64,000 nucleotides of DNA, taken from the NCBI RefSeq assembly GCF_009741275.1, contig NZ_WOWS01000001.1, forward strand, positions 868,001 to 932,000, written 5' to 3'. Below are positions 26,317 to 35,132 of this stretch, in pieces. The notes beneath the pieces are model-generated. The model was given only the letters and a program-made list of their open reading frames with translations. It had not been told where the DNA came from and did not search any database. Position 1 is the first letter of the stretch; each line of letters starts with the position of its first letter. The position numbers and the translations under genes are program-made. The DNA comes from Winogradskyella endarachnes. GTDB taxonomy: Bacteria > Bacteroidota > Bacteroidia > Flavobacteriales > Flavobacteriaceae.

Positions 26317-26928
26317 TTAATCTTTTAATAAATAGATTACTGTTAATCTTAAATATGAAGGACTAGAGTTTGGTGTTCTCCAATACGTGTCGCCTTCTAA
26401 ATCATAGCTACTAACAGCATAAATTTTGTCTATTTCTTCGCCAGAAGCTTCTGCTAAAATTTTAGCGTTTTTATAAGCATTAGCTATGGCTTGTTTTACC
26501 AATTGTTTAATCTGCTCATCGTTTACTACATCTTTAACCTGCACATATGCTGGCATTATTTGAGCCATATTTATACTGGCGACTTTAAGCATTTCAGATT
26601 TGTCATTAGTTTCAAAATGAAGCATGGTTCCTCCTTTTCTGTAACCAGATGAAGTATATGCCAAATCATCTTGTATAAATTTAGAAGTATCTATGCCTCT
26701 TTTTTTAGCTTCAGCAAAATATTTTGCTTTTAGCTCATCTATTGATGTGCACACATTATCAGTGTAATAACTATTTTCTAATGATAATGTAACATCTGTT
26801 TTGTACAGTTTTTCTTTAGATTCAATTTTAACTGAACCATATGTAGTTACCGTTCTCGGACCTGCTTCGTTCTGTGCTATACCAAATGTTGTAAGGCACA
26901 AAAGTGTTATTAAAATATAGTGTTTCAT
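26317..26928 (-). CDS. SIMPL (DUF541) domain protein
   Basis: A 203-aa secreted protein with a signal peptide (to about residue 19, GIAQ) and a SIMPL/DUF541 domain: RTVTTYGSVKIESKEKLYKTDVTL at the start and AIANAYKNAKILAEASGEEIDKIYAVSS near the end. DUF541 proteins are periplasmic or outer-membrane proteins implicated in stress tolerance, with no firm mechanism. The gene lies 27 bp downstream of a small membrane-protein gene on the same strand. Confidence 0.82.
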   Translation of the reverse strand: MKHYILITLLCLTTFGIAQNEAGPRTVTTYGSVKIESKEKLYKTDVTLSLENSYYTDNVCTSIDELKAKYFAEAKKRGIDTSKFIQDDLAYTSSGYRKGGTMLHFETNDKSEMLKVASINMAQIMPAYVQVKDVVNDEQIKQLVKQAIANAYKNAKILAEASGEEIDKIYAVSSYDLEGDTYWRTPNSSPSYLRLTVIYLLKD

Positions 26929-26955
26929 CTTTATTTTTACCTAGAAGTTTATAAA

Positions 26956-27381
26956 CTATACTACTGAAAACATTAATGATGCTGCAATCATCCAACCACC
27001 AACAATAAGACCTAAGATGCCTAATTTACCCAATTTTGGTGCTAATTTCTCCCTTAATTGAGTTGCTTTTTCCTTGGCTGCTACGTTTTTACTTAACAAC
27101 AATTTATTTATCATGCCAAAGCCAAGCATAAAACCAAGTGTAGCTTCTACAAAACTACCAGCTAATAATGTAATCCACCAAATTGGTGCTGCTGTTAACC
27201 AACCCATATTTAAGAAGGCAGAAATAATTCCCCAAACTCCAAAAAAGCAAAAGACAATACCTATCCAACCTTGGTAAGGTGCAACTTTGTCTAACAACTC
27301 TTGTGCGTTAGGTTTTTTTGATAAAATAAGTGATGGCACTGCGATAATGCTCAAAAGGATTAAAGAAATTCCGTAAATCAT
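26956..27381 (-). CDS. Conserved four-helix membrane protein
   Basis: A 141-aa inner-membrane protein with four hydrophobic segments (about 1-20, 36-58, 66-92 and 118-138) and a basic cytoplasmic loop ([24 protein letters not shown]). It resembles small flavobacterial membrane proteins of unknown function. It is the likely first gene of a pair with the SIMPL gene. Confidence 0.7.
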   Translation of the reverse strand: MIYGISLILLSIIAVPSLILSKKPNAQELLDKVAPYQGWIGIVFCFFGVWGIISAFLNMGWLTAAPIWWITLLAGSFVEATLGFMLGFGMINKLLLSKNVAAKEKATQLREKLAPKLGKLGILGLIVGGWMIAASLMFSVV

Positions 27382-27490
27382 AATATAAAATTTTTAGTGA
27401 TTAATTATGATACAAATTTCAGTAAATAAGCACCTGTACAACAGACGGTAAGTAGTAAAAGTGATTACCCTGTTTTCTGGGATATGTTAT

Positions 27491-28138
27491 TTAATCTAGC
27501 ATACCTTTTTCTACTGCATAACGGGTAAGACCAGCTAAATTGCGGACTCCAAGCTTAGAAATCAGATTTTTACGATAACTCTCTATGGTGTGTTTACTTA
27601 AAAATAATTGGTCTGCTATTTCTTGTGTGGTAAACTCTAGGGCTATAAGTTTTAAAACCTCTGTTTCTCTTTTACTGAGAGAAATTTCGGGTTCTAACTT
27701 GTCAGAAAACATAGCCTCCATTAAAACTTGCTTTATGCGAGGCGAAAAATAGTTTTCACCATGTAAAATAGATTTAATGGCTTTTAATAATTCTGTTTTC
27801 TCAGCATTTTTAGAAATATAACCGTTAGCATTAGCCTCTGTTAATACTTTAATTTTTTTTGCATCCTCTAACATACTAACCACAAGGGTTTTCACTTTAG
27901 GAAATTCTTCCTTTATTGCAGCATTAAGCTCTACACCATCCATTTCTGGCATGTTAATATCCGTAATAACTAAATCTATTTTTTCTTCAGAATTTATTCT
28001 TAAATATTTTATTACCTGAGTTCCCGTTTTTGCTGTTAAAATAATTTTTATAGACGTTTCATTAGCCAAAATACTAGTTAAACCATCTAAAAACATAGAA
28101 TGATCGTCTGCAATTATAATTGAATATGGTGTACTCAT
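27491..28138 (-). CDS. LuxR/NarL-type response regulator
   Basis: A 215-aa two-component response regulator. The receiver domain (about 5-125) has the acidic pair ADDH at the start and phospho-acceptor D60 (LVITDINMPEMDG). The LuxR HTH (about 150-212) has the LSKRETEVLKLIALEFTTQEIADQLFLSKHTIESYRKNLISKLGVRN signature. It follows its histidine kinase with a 3-bp gap and is certainly its partner. Target genes are not evident from the sequence. Confidence 0.95.
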   Translation of the reverse strand: MSTPYSIIIADDHSMFLDGLTSILANETSIKIILTAKTGTQVIKYLRINSEEKIDLVITDINMPEMDGVELNAAIKEEFPKVKTLVVSMLEDAKKIKVLTEANANGYISKNAEKTELLKAIKSILHGENYFSPRIKQVLMEAMFSDKLEPEISLSKRETEVLKLIALEFTTQEIADQLFLSKHTIESYRKNLISKLGVRNLAGLTRYAVEKGMLD

Positions 28139-28141
28139 AAG

Positions 28142-30037
28142 TTATGTTTTTGGTATACTGATACTAATTACAGTACCTCTATTTATTGCCGTATTTATAG
28201 ACATTGTGCCTTTATAATCAGCTACTCTGGTTTCTATATTATTTAAACCAATGCCTTTATTTTCATTGTTTAGATCAAAGCCAATGCCATCGTCTTCGTA
28301 AATAAGTTCAATGCTGTTTTCACTAGAGGGCGACGTTAGCTGAATACTTACTTCATCAGCTTTGGCATGTTTTAAAGCATTAGTAATTAGTTCTTTTACA
28401 ATATTAAATAAAGCAACTTGAATTGGCACATTAATAGCATTAATTGCCTCTTTAGGAAAGGCGTCAAAACGTAAATCTACTGAGACATCTTCCTTTATAT
28501 TTTGAATGTAATTATTTACCAAATCTATAAATGCTGACGCTTCAAATTCTTTAGGAATTAAACTATGCGAAATTTCTCTAACCTGATTGTAAGTAGCATC
28601 TAACTGATTTAAAATTTGTCTAAACTCTGGTTGATGATCGCCAAGGCTATTCATTTTTAATTTTATTCCTGCTAAATTCCCGCCAATACTGTCGTGCAAT
28701 TCCCGTGCTATTCTGTTCCGTTCTTTAGATTGCACTGCAATAGCATTTTTGGCCAAATCTAATTCTTGAGACTGTAATAAGGTTTTTACTTCTTGCTGAT
28801 TCAACGCTTCTTGTTGCTTATTTACCAAACTCTGAGTTTGTAATTTTTGATAATACACAATTAGCAACAAAATAATAGGTATTAAAATCACCAAAAAACC
28901 AATTAAAAAGGCATGTTTTATTGTTTTCTGGCGTTGAATCTCTGCTTCTTGCAAAATTTGGTCTTCTTGTAATTTATCAATCTCCTTTTCCTTTTTTAAA
29001 GTTTCGTATTTAAGTTCTAAATCTTTTACTAATCTTTGATTTTGGTTATCTGCAATTTCTCTAGTTACACTTTGATACTGCGTCATTAAACCATAAGCAT
29101 TTTTATAATCTCCTTTGGCATTATATAATTTTACCAAGGCATTTATTACCTTTTTTTGAAGCTCTAATCGGTTCCATTGCACCGTATTTATATAGGCTGT
29201 ACTTAATGCCATTTCAGAAATATCAAAATTTCTAAGCATAGCATAACCATAACCAACATCTAAAGTAGCTTCTATAAACACATCGTAAAAGCCAAGGTTT
29301 AGAGCTTCTTTTTTTATGGCTTCAGATTTATCTATTAAGCTTTTAAAATCTCCTTTTCTTAATTCAATTTCAGATAAATTAAGTTCTAGTTCTAATTTTA
29401 GCTTTTTAAAATCTTTTACAAAATCTTCTGATAAAGTTTCATTAAGCATGGCTTTTGCCAAATCATAATCCTTATCTAAAATAAGCCAATGACTTTTTAC
29501 TACATTATTTTTTAAATAGAATTTATGGTCTGTTTTGGTTTGTGGTAACGTTTCTAAAAGTGCCTTAGATTTTTCTAATTCTCCTTTAAACAAGTAAGTT
29601 TCAGCTAATTGTAATTTTAAATAATTATTTATATAACCTTCTGAATTTGAAAACCCTAGGCCTTCTATGCAAGATTTAATTGCTTCATCAAACAATCCCA
29701 TTTTGTGTGCTGCAACTGCTTCATAATACAACGCTCTAAGTTTTATACTTTTTATATTCTGAAAAGTAGAATCCTTGTAAAAAGCTTCACTTTTTATTAA
29801 TTTACCGTAATGCATTAAAGAATCTGCATGTCCAGATTCTAGATAAATCTGCGCAATTGTATCTAAATATCGAAATCTAATTTGTGAGGTTTCTGCATCA
29901 TTTAATTTTTCAAAAATATCATTTCCAACTACTTGTGGCATATGACCAAAAGCTTTAAAGTTATAATGCACTTCTTGATTAAAACCTAAAAGTGATACAA
30001 AGCTAATAATTAGAAATAGTATGGTTTTAATTTGCAT
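28142..30037 (-). CDS. Sensor histidine kinase with TPR sensor region (HisKA_3 type)
   Basis: A 631-aa protein. A signal peptide (about 1-20) leads into a periplasmic region of TPR-like helical repeats (about 40-330), a coiled coil (about 338-372), one membrane helix (about 376-396) and a cytoplasmic kinase core. The HisKA_3 phospho-acceptor is H448 (RELHDSIGGNLAGIKLKM), and an HATPase domain follows (ITNALKHAKA, DDGIGFD, GIGLNNIETRV). This architecture is common in Bacteroidota and paired with LuxR regulators. The ligand is unknown. Confidence 0.94.
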   Translation of the reverse strand: MQIKTILFLIISFVSLLGFNQEVHYNFKAFGHMPQVVGNDIFEKLNDAETSQIRFRYLDTIAQIYLESGHADSLMHYGKLIKSEAFYKDSTFQNIKSIKLRALYYEAVAAHKMGLFDEAIKSCIEGLGFSNSEGYINNYLKLQLAETYLFKGELEKSKALLETLPQTKTDHKFYLKNNVVKSHWLILDKDYDLAKAMLNETLSEDFVKDFKKLKLELELNLSEIELRKGDFKSLIDKSEAIKKEALNLGFYDVFIEATLDVGYGYAMLRNFDISEMALSTAYINTVQWNRLELQKKVINALVKLYNAKGDYKNAYGLMTQYQSVTREIADNQNQRLVKDLELKYETLKKEKEIDKLQEDQILQEAEIQRQKTIKHAFLIGFLVILIPIILLLIVYYQKLQTQSLVNKQQEALNQQEVKTLLQSQELDLAKNAIAVQSKERNRIARELHDSIGGNLAGIKLKMNSLGDHQPEFRQILNQLDATYNQVREISHSLIPKEFEASAFIDLVNNYIQNIKEDVSVDLRFDAFPKEAINAINVPIQVALFNIVKELITNALKHAKADEVSIQLTSPSSENSIELIYEDDGIGFDLNNENKGIGLNNIETRVADYKGTMSINTAINRGTVISISIPKT

Positions 30038-30057
30038 TAGCGTTTATATTCTGTACA

Positions 30058-30065
30058 CAAAAGTA
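30058..30065 (-). promoter_or_regulatory. -7 element of the two-component operon promoter
   Basis: TACTTTTG (minus strand) matches TAnnTTTG, 20 bases upstream of the kinase start. Confidence 0.5.
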
Positions 30066-30182
30066 ACATTTTGATGGTCTTTTTTATAAAATCTAGACGG
30101 CATTACTAGTTGTGAGATTTGGTAATACAAAATTACACCAATTAAAAGTTCTGAATATCACGGTTTTCAGTGAAAACAAAAA

Positions 30183-30215
30183 AGCTTCAAGAGTAAGTAA
30201 CTCTTGAAGCTTTTT
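30183..30215 (-). terminator. Terminator after the DUF1328 gene
   Basis: Perfect 12-bp stem AGCTTCAAGAGT / ACTCTTGAAGCT with a 5-nt loop and A/T runs on both sides. Confidence 0.85.
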
Positions 30216-30238
30216 ATATTATTCTAAATTTTTCTAAA

Positions 30239-30400
30239 TTATTTTTTAACTAGCCCTTTTAATAAAGAGAATACAAATAGAATTAAAAATATAAAGAAAA
30301 TAACTTTTGCAATTCCGGCAGCAGCTCCAGCTATTCCTCCAAATCCCAATACGGCTGCTATTAATGCTATTATAATAAATGTGATTGTCCAACGTAACAT
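30239..30400 (-). CDS. DUF1328 family small membrane protein (53 aa)
   Basis: A 53-aa protein read on the minus strand: [20 protein letters not shown], then a Gly/Ala-rich [13 protein letters not shown] turn and a second hydrophobic helix ending LLKGLVKK. This is the complete DUF1328 (YtjA-like) pattern with two membrane helices. The family is linked to general stress in proteobacteria but has no biochemical role assigned. It lies in a group of small stress-type membrane genes and has a strong terminator. Confidence 0.9.
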   Translation of the reverse strand: MLRWTITFIIIALIAAVLGFGGIAGAAAGIAKVIFFIFLILFVFSLLKGLVKK

Positions 30401-30540
30401 AATTTTATGGTTTTAGTGTTAATTAATAGAAATTAGCTCTTCTAATTTCTTAATATAAAGATACTGTCAATGCTAATATTAAATTAGCCCATTCCATAAG
30501 TTTACTAACTCATTTCCTTGTAGTTAAGTCCATAAAAAAA

Positions 30541-30562
30541 GTGCCATACTAACGTATGACAC
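30541..30562 (-). terminator. Terminator after the four-helix-bundle gene
   Basis: On the minus strand, GTGTCATAC and GTATGGCAC form a 9-bp stem with one mismatch, followed by a run of seven T residues. Confidence 0.6.
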
Positions 30563-30572
30563 CTTCTTCAAT

Positions 30573-30592
30573 CTAACCTAACCTAACCTAAC
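30573..30592. repeat. (CTAAC)4 pentanucleotide microsatellite
   Basis: Four perfect tandem copies of CTAAC just downstream of the four-helix-bundle gene, between its stop and terminator. Non-coding. Confidence 0.9.
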
Positions 30593-30604
30593 TAATAAAC
30601 TTTT

Positions 30605-31054
30605 TTAGTGTAAATCTTCTAACGAATTAATTTTTGCTAATCCATTATTTATTGTGGATTTTTGGGATTGCAATATTGATTTTGTGCTCATTGGTAAGCT
30701 TTGTTCGTTTAAAACTTCTTCATATTCTTCTATAGCAGCTTTTTCTCCTCTTATGGCTTCATTTAACATAGACTCTTCAGCATCTGAAGATAGTAAACTT
30801 TTAATATCCATCCATGCTCTGTGTGCTGTGCCAGTTAAACTTCCTCCTTTTTCAATATCTTGATTAAAACTTCTAATTTCTTGTTTTAACTCATATCCAA
30901 AATTATAACGCTCTTGAGCCTTATTTTTAAAATACGATTTTAAAGGTGCATGCTCTATATTTTCTGCTGCTTTTTTAAATCCTTTTTCTGCATCGTATGT
31001 TTTCTCTAGTAGATTATTTAATTTTTTTCCTACTTCTTCTGTATATGTACTCAT
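30605..31054 (-). CDS. PA2169 family (DUF2383) four-helix-bundle protein
   Basis: A 149-aa all-helical soluble protein of the DUF2383/PA2169 family, a ferritin-like four-helix bundle. Typical segments are LNNLLEKTYDAEKGFKKAAENI, GSLTGTAHRAWMDIKSLLSS and AIRGEKAAIEEYEEVL. The His and Glu positions could support metal binding, but no activity is established. It lies among small stress-type proteins and upstream of an AraC regulator gene transcribed away from it. Confidence 0.9.
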   Translation of the reverse strand: MSTYTEEVGKKLNNLLEKTYDAEKGFKKAAENIEHAPLKSYFKNKAQERYNFGYELKQEIRSFNQDIEKGGSLTGTAHRAWMDIKSLLSSDAEESMLNEAIRGEKAAIEEYEEVLNEQSLPMSTKSILQSQKSTINNGLAKINSLEDLH

Positions 31055-31427
31055 ATCTTTTGTTTAAAATTTATGGCACTTTATTTTTAAGATGTGTACC
31101 AATTGACATCTTTGTTTTTTTAGCTCTTTTTCGTAGCTGTAACAAAGTTAATGGGACTAGTTAGCTAATATTGATGCAAACGATTTCAGTTTTAACTCAA
31201 ATAATAATGACATTAAAATTTCTAATAATTAGACTCAAAATTGGAAATAAATTAGGCTCTTAAAAAAAATAAATTTTCAATTTGTTTTTAAGCTATCTTT
31301 ACCAACAAACAAATTATTCTATCAATGAGGTAATTTCCTCTTTAGTTTAGATTTATTTGAACATTAAATGAGAACGAAAGTTCTATTATCTTATTAACTT
31401 TTAACGCTATTGTTAAACAAATAAATT
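31055..31427. other. Intergenic region, divergent promoters
   Basis: A 373-bp AT-rich gap between the DUF2383 gene (minus) and the AraC gene (plus). I see no ORF with coding character and no RNA gene. A TAACTTTG element on the minus strand at 31143-31150 is a candidate -7 box for the DUF2383 gene. The length suggests room for regulator binding sites. Confidence 0.6.
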
Positions 31428-32459
31428 ATGACTGAAATAGAAATAAGCGCTGATAACACTAAACAAATAATAGAGCAATTACAAGAAAAAATTGGCGGTG
31501 AAATATTAGAACGTTGGGGAGAAAGCACACTAGTTGTTAATAACCATAAAGCCAACGGAATGGTTAAAGTAATTCCGTTTGATTGGGGCGTAAATTTAAT
31601 GATTTACAATATTGAATTTTTTGAAGAAATTATATTGAAAATTGAAGCAACAGAATTTAACCCAATTAGATTTATTTACAATCTTCAAGGTGAATTTTTG
31701 CACCGTTTTGGTATACAAAGCAAAGAGGTTTTAATTGAGCAATTTCAAACACTAATTTTCACAAATAAAACAGACGGAATTAACTATTTACATTTTAAGG
31801 AAGGCATTAAAATTGAAACTAATATTATTCAAATTGTTAGAAAAGACTTTCTTAAAAAACGAACAACTAAAGTTTCTACCTTAAATAAAAAACTACAAGA
31901 AGTATTTGTAGATACTGATCACGATAATCGTTTTTCTCATCATGGTACTCTTAACTTAAAAATGGCAGATCATGTAAAAAAATTACACAATATAAAAACT
32001 AAAGGCATGTTGCGTATTTTAAAAATGGAAGCCAAAGTTTACGAGATTTTATCTTTACACATTCAGCAATACAACAGACAATCTCAAGGTGTAGAATTAC
32101 CAACATCTTTAGTTAAAAGTGAACTAAAACGGGTTAGAAAAATTGGAGAACGTATTTTAAAAAATCCTGCTAAATCATATAATTTAGAGGATTTATCTGT
32201 AGAGTCTGGTTTGTCTCAAGCCAAACTTCAGGATGGTTTTAAATTTTTATACACCAGAACTGTAACAGAATTTATAAGACATGTAAGATTAGAATTGGCT
32301 AGAGATTTATTAAAAACTAGTGATTTAAATATCTCACAAGTGGTATACACCATTGGTTTTACCAGTAGAAGTTATTTTTCTAAGATTTTTAAAGACAAAT
32401 ATGGAATTTCACCAAATGAATTTAGCAAACAAGTTCCATCTAAAGTGATGGTAAGCTAG
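31428..32459 (+). CDS. AraC family transcriptional regulator
   Basis: A 343-aa regulator with an N-terminal ligand or interaction domain of unknown specificity (about 1-230) and a C-terminal AraC-type double HTH (about 245-338: YNLEDLSVESGLSQAKLQDGFKFLYTRTVTEFIRHVRLELARDLL, then ISQVVYTIGFTSRSYFSKIFKDKYGISPNEF). The layout resembles PchR-like regulators. It is surrounded by genes for small stress-type membrane proteins, which are candidate targets. It converges with the 68-aa protein gene, with one base between the stop codons. Confidence 0.92.
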   Translation: MTEIEISADNTKQIIEQLQEKIGGEILERWGESTLVVNNHKANGMVKVIPFDWGVNLMIYNIEFFEEIILKIEATEFNPIRFIYNLQGEFLHRFGIQSKEVLIEQFQTLIFTNKTDGINYLHFKEGIKIETNIIQIVRKDFLKKRTTKVSTLNKKLQEVFVDTDHDNRFSHHGTLNLKMADHVKKLHNIKTKGMLRILKMEAKVYEILSLHIQQYNRQSQGVELPTSLVKSELKRVRKIGERILKNPAKSYNLEDLSVESGLSQAKLQDGFKFLYTRTVTEFIRHVRLELARDLLKTSDLNISQVVYTIGFTSRSYFSKIFKDKYGISPNEFSKQVPSKVMVS

Positions 32460-32460
32460 A

Positions 32461-32667
32461 TTACTTTTTAAATAGCCATTTTCTAATTAAGGCGACAACG
32501 CTGTATTTACCTGTTAACTTTAAAGCTGTACTTACCCAATTTAGGGGTTGTAGGTCTTCCTTATATTCATTTTTTATAAGTTTTAACTCTTCCCAAGCAA
32601 TATCCCGCTCTAGTTTATAACGTTTTAAATCGTTATTTATATCGTTAAATGATGTATATGTCTTCAT
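32461..32667 (-). CDS. Hypothetical protein, 68 aa, third gene of YtxH-holin operon
   Basis: A short basic protein with one helical segment and a C-terminal hydrophobic patch (TALKLTGKYSVVALIRKWLFKK). The ATG at 32667 sits 1 bp after the upstream stop codon and is preferred over an alternative start 8 codons earlier that would overlap the holin-like gene. I do not recognise the family. The tight spacing implies a job with the two membrane proteins before it. Confidence 0.7.
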   Translation of the reverse strand: MKTYTSFNDINNDLKRYKLERDIAWEELKLIKNEYKEDLQPLNWVSTALKLTGKYSVVALIRKWLFKK

Positions 32668-32668
32668 G

Positions 32669-33016
32669 TTAATTGAAAAAATTTGGTCCAACTTTTTTTA
32701 TAATCAAACTATTAAATTTAGCTCTAAATAAGTAGATTAAAATCGCAACAGCTATGTAAATAAGACCCATAAGCAAAAAACCTAAGGGATGACTTTTAAG
32801 CAGTCTACTCAATTCCATTGCACCAGCAACAGACAAAAATACTAAGCCCGCAAATAAAAGACTACCAACAGCTATTACCTTAGCCATTAGACTTAATGAC
32901 AAGGTTAACTGTTGAAAAATCTTTAATCTAAAATATTGATGAGACGACTTAATATAGCGCTCACCAGCATTAGATGCCTTTTTTGTAGTTTGATTTATGT
33001 CTTCAAATACACTCAT
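32669..33016 (-). CDS. Phage holin family (DUF1469-type) membrane protein
   Basis: A 115-aa protein with two membrane helices (about 45-70 and 80-100) preceded by an amphipathic stretch. It matches the Phage_holin_3_6/DUF1469 family, which in spite of its name is widespread on bacterial chromosomes next to YtxH genes and is not evidence of a phage. The ATG at 33016 is preferred to the TTG one codon before it. It lies 3 bp after the YtxH gene. Confidence 0.85.
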   Translation of the reverse strand: MSVFEDINQTTKKASNAGERYIKSSHQYFRLKIFQQLTLSLSLMAKVIAVGSLLFAGLVFLSVAGAMELSRLLKSHPLGFLLMGLIYIAVAILIYLFRAKFNSLIIKKVGPNFFN

Positions 33017-33019
33017 CAA

Positions 33020-33352
33020 TTAGGCTTTTTTCTGTAAGTTCTTATTCTTCGCTTTTAAATCTTTTAATTTAGCTTCAAGTGTTGTAATTACATCTTCAGC
33101 TTTATAACTAGCATTAGACACAATAGACTCTACTTGATGGTCTAAATTCTCTTTATGTGAAGAAATTTTGTTTCCTAAAGAATCTCTCAATTCCGTAGCT
33201 TTCTCTGCCATTAAATCTCTTTTCGTCGCTGCTTCATCTGCAATTTTTTGTCTTGTTACACTTCCTTTATCTGGTGCAAATAATATCCCTAAAACTACTC
33301 CTACTGTTGTACCTGCTAAAATTCCTAATATTGTATTTCCGTTATTACTCAT
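33020..33352 (-). CDS. YtxH domain-containing protein
   Basis: A 110-aa protein starting MSNNGNTILGILAGTTVGVVLGILFAPDKG, the YtxH signature: a Gly-rich membrane helix followed by APDKGS and a long basic coiled coil. YtxH proteins are general-stress envelope proteins of unknown mechanism. The start is set at ATG 33352 because it gives the family-standard N-terminus. It is the first gene of a three-gene operon. Confidence 0.9.
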   Translation of the reverse strand: MSNNGNTILGILAGTTVGVVLGILFAPDKGSVTRQKIADEAATKRDLMAEKATELRDSLGNKISSHKENLDHQVESIVSNASYKAEDVITTLEAKLKDLKAKNKNLQKKA

Positions 33353-33401
33353 AATTGTTTTCCTTTTAATTATCATTTAAATTCAGCGCTTTGATGTGAT
33401 A

Positions 33402-33409
33402 CAAAGGTA
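33402..33409 (-). promoter_or_regulatory. -7 element of the YtxH operon promoter
   Basis: TACCTTTG (minus strand), matching TAnnTTTG, 49 bases upstream of the YtxH start. Confidence 0.5.
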
Positions 33410-33523
33410 TGAGCATTACAAAGTTTAGCTTAACTCTTTAGATAGCGATGTTAGCTGTATTGCTATTTATTATTAGCGTTAAACATTATAGCAATAGCAT
33501 TAAGACATAGAACGGAATACAAT

Positions 33524-33531
33524 TAAATTTG
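33524..33531 (+). promoter_or_regulatory. -7 element of the aldehyde dehydrogenase promoter
   Basis: TAAATTTG 17 bases before the start at 33549. An inverted repeat TATTGCTAT / ATAGCAATA with 9-bp arms lies 28-66 bases upstream of it (33458-33496) and could be an operator. Confidence 0.5.
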
Positions 33532-33548
33532 TGTAAGAAACAGTTATT

Positions 33549-34913
33549 ATGAAAAAAGAAATCAATACATACAATCCTTATAACGGAGACAAACTAGAAA
33601 CTTATACTTTAAATAGTAATGAAGATTTAATTAACAAATTAAAATTAGCTGATAATACACAAAAAGATTGGAAAGCTTTAGAAATCTCTAAACGCATTAA
33701 ATTATTACAAAATCTTGCAAATGAGATAGATAAAAATAAAGATGAATTAAGTGAACTTATAACAAAGGAAATGGGTAAACCACTTCTAGAAAGTAAAGCG
33801 GAGATTGAAAAATGTAACTTATTAATAGATTTCTACACTATTAATGCCGACCAATTTTTACAAGACGACATTATTGAAACCGAAGCACACGAGAGCTTTA
33901 TTAGTTATGATCCATTGGGTTGTATTTTAGCTGTAATGCCATGGAATTATCCTTTTTGGCAAGTTTTTAGATTTGCAATACCAACATTAACAGCAGGTAA
34001 TGTTGGGCTACTAAAACATGCCTCTAATGTTACAGGTTGTGCCATTGCCATTGAAAAATTATTTTTAAATGCAGGATTTCCAGAAGGGTGTTTTCAAACC
34101 CTAGTTACAGACCATAATGGTATAGAAACAATTATAGAAAATGACATCGTTAAAGCCGTTTCTTTAACAGGAAGTGAAAAAGCAGGTAGAAAAATAGCCG
34201 AATTGGCAGGTAAAAACCTTAAACCCTCTCTATTAGAATTAGGTGGAAACAATGCTTGTATTATTTTAAAAGATGCCGATTTAAGAAAACATATGGATAC
34301 TATAGTAAAGGCAAGGATGCAAAATTCTGGTCAAAGCTGTATTGCTGCTAAACGATTTATAGTCGTTGAAGAGCTATATGATGAATTTATAAAGCAATTT
34401 AAATCTAAAGTAGAAGACTTAAATTATGGTAATCCATTATATGAGACTACAACAATGTCTTGTCTTGCGCGTGAAGATTTAGCTAAAATATTAGAAGAAC
34501 AAGTCAATAAATCTATAGACTTAGGTGCTAAAGTTTTAATAGGAAATCAACGAGATAGTGCTTATTATCAACCTACTATATTAACAAATGTTACAGCAGA
34601 AATGCCAGTATTTAAAGAGGAAACCTTTGGACCTGTAGCCGCTATTATCAAAGTAAAAGACGAAGATGAAGCTTATAAATCCGCATCACAATCAAAGTTT
34701 GGTTTGGGTACAATGGTATTTACATCTAATTATGACGCAGCCTCTAAGCGTATTTCTGAAATAGAAGATGGTGCGTTTTTTATTAATGAGATGGTAAAAT
34801 CTGACCCAAGATTACCCTTTGGAGGCACTAAAATATCGGGCTATGGAAGAGAATTATCTAAAGAAGGTATGTTGGCATTTGTCAACAAAAAAACAATTTA
34901 CATTAACAAATAA
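33549..34913 (+). CDS. NAD(P)-dependent succinate-semialdehyde / aldehyde dehydrogenase
   Basis: A 454-aa aldehyde dehydrogenase. The general base is E230 (LLELGGNNA), the catalytic nucleophile is C264 (NSGQSCIAAKR), and the cofactor segments MPWNYPFWQVFR and SLTGSEKAGR are present. The length (about 455 aa) and GQSCIAAKRF fit the short succinate-semialdehyde dehydrogenase group, which oxidises succinate semialdehyde to succinate. No GABA transaminase gene is nearby, so the substrate remains a family-based guess. A 50-aa membrane protein gene follows. Confidence 0.88.
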   Translation: MKKEINTYNPYNGDKLETYTLNSNEDLINKLKLADNTQKDWKALEISKRIKLLQNLANEIDKNKDELSELITKEMGKPLLESKAEIEKCNLLIDFYTINADQFLQDDIIETEAHESFISYDPLGCILAVMPWNYPFWQVFRFAIPTLTAGNVGLLKHASNVTGCAIAIEKLFLNAGFPEGCFQTLVTDHNGIETIIENDIVKAVSLTGSEKAGRKIAELAGKNLKPSLLELGGNNACIILKDADLRKHMDTIVKARMQNSGQSCIAAKRFIVVEELYDEFIKQFKSKVEDLNYGNPLYETTTMSCLAREDLAKILEEQVNKSIDLGAKVLIGNQRDSAYYQPTILTNVTAEMPVFKEETFGPVAAIIKVKDEDEAYKSASQSKFGLGTMVFTSNYDAASKRISEIEDGAFFINEMVKSDPRLPFGGTKISGYGRELSKEGMLAFVNKKTIYINK

Positions 34914-34925
34914 AATTAAAAATCA

Positions 34926-35078
34926 ATGAAATTTATAAAAGAAGAACACGAAGAAAGAGGAGACTATATTTTTCAAAAAGATAATACAACTAAAAACGGA
35001 ATGAGAATCGTTATTATAACCCTTGTAGTATTAGTAGGTGCTGTAATTGTATCCGGAATTCATTTTGAATGGTTTTAA
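34926..35078 (+). CDS. Small single-pass membrane protein (50 aa)
   Basis: A short ORF with ATG at 34926 and TAA at 35076. The charged N-terminus (MKFIKEEHEERGDYIFQKDN) is followed by one membrane helix (about 27-44) and HFEWF. It lies 12 bp after the aldehyde dehydrogenase gene and ends 19 bp before a strong terminator, so it is the last gene of that transcript. The sequence pattern (acidic head, single helix) looks coding. I do not recognise a family. Confidence 0.7.
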   Translation: MKFIKEEHEERGDYIFQKDNTTKNGMRIVIITLVVLVGAVIVSGIHFEWF

Positions 35079-35097
35079 GAACTCAATAAACAAAAAA

Positions 35098-35123
35098 AGC
35101 TCAGCAAATGCTGAGCTTTTTTT
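35098..35123 (+). terminator. Rho-independent terminator
   Basis: Perfect 8-bp stem AGCTCAGC / GCTGAGCT with a 4-nt loop and a T-run to 35124. It also has an A-run on the left, so it can stop the tRNA transcript from the other strand. Confidence 0.9.
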
Positions 35124-35132
35124 GTTTAAAAG

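Noticed and set aside
32669-33016. Phage holin family gene as a prophage sign
   Set aside because: No integrase, portal, capsid or lysin genes nearby; this holin family is common next to YtxH genes on bacterial chromosomes.
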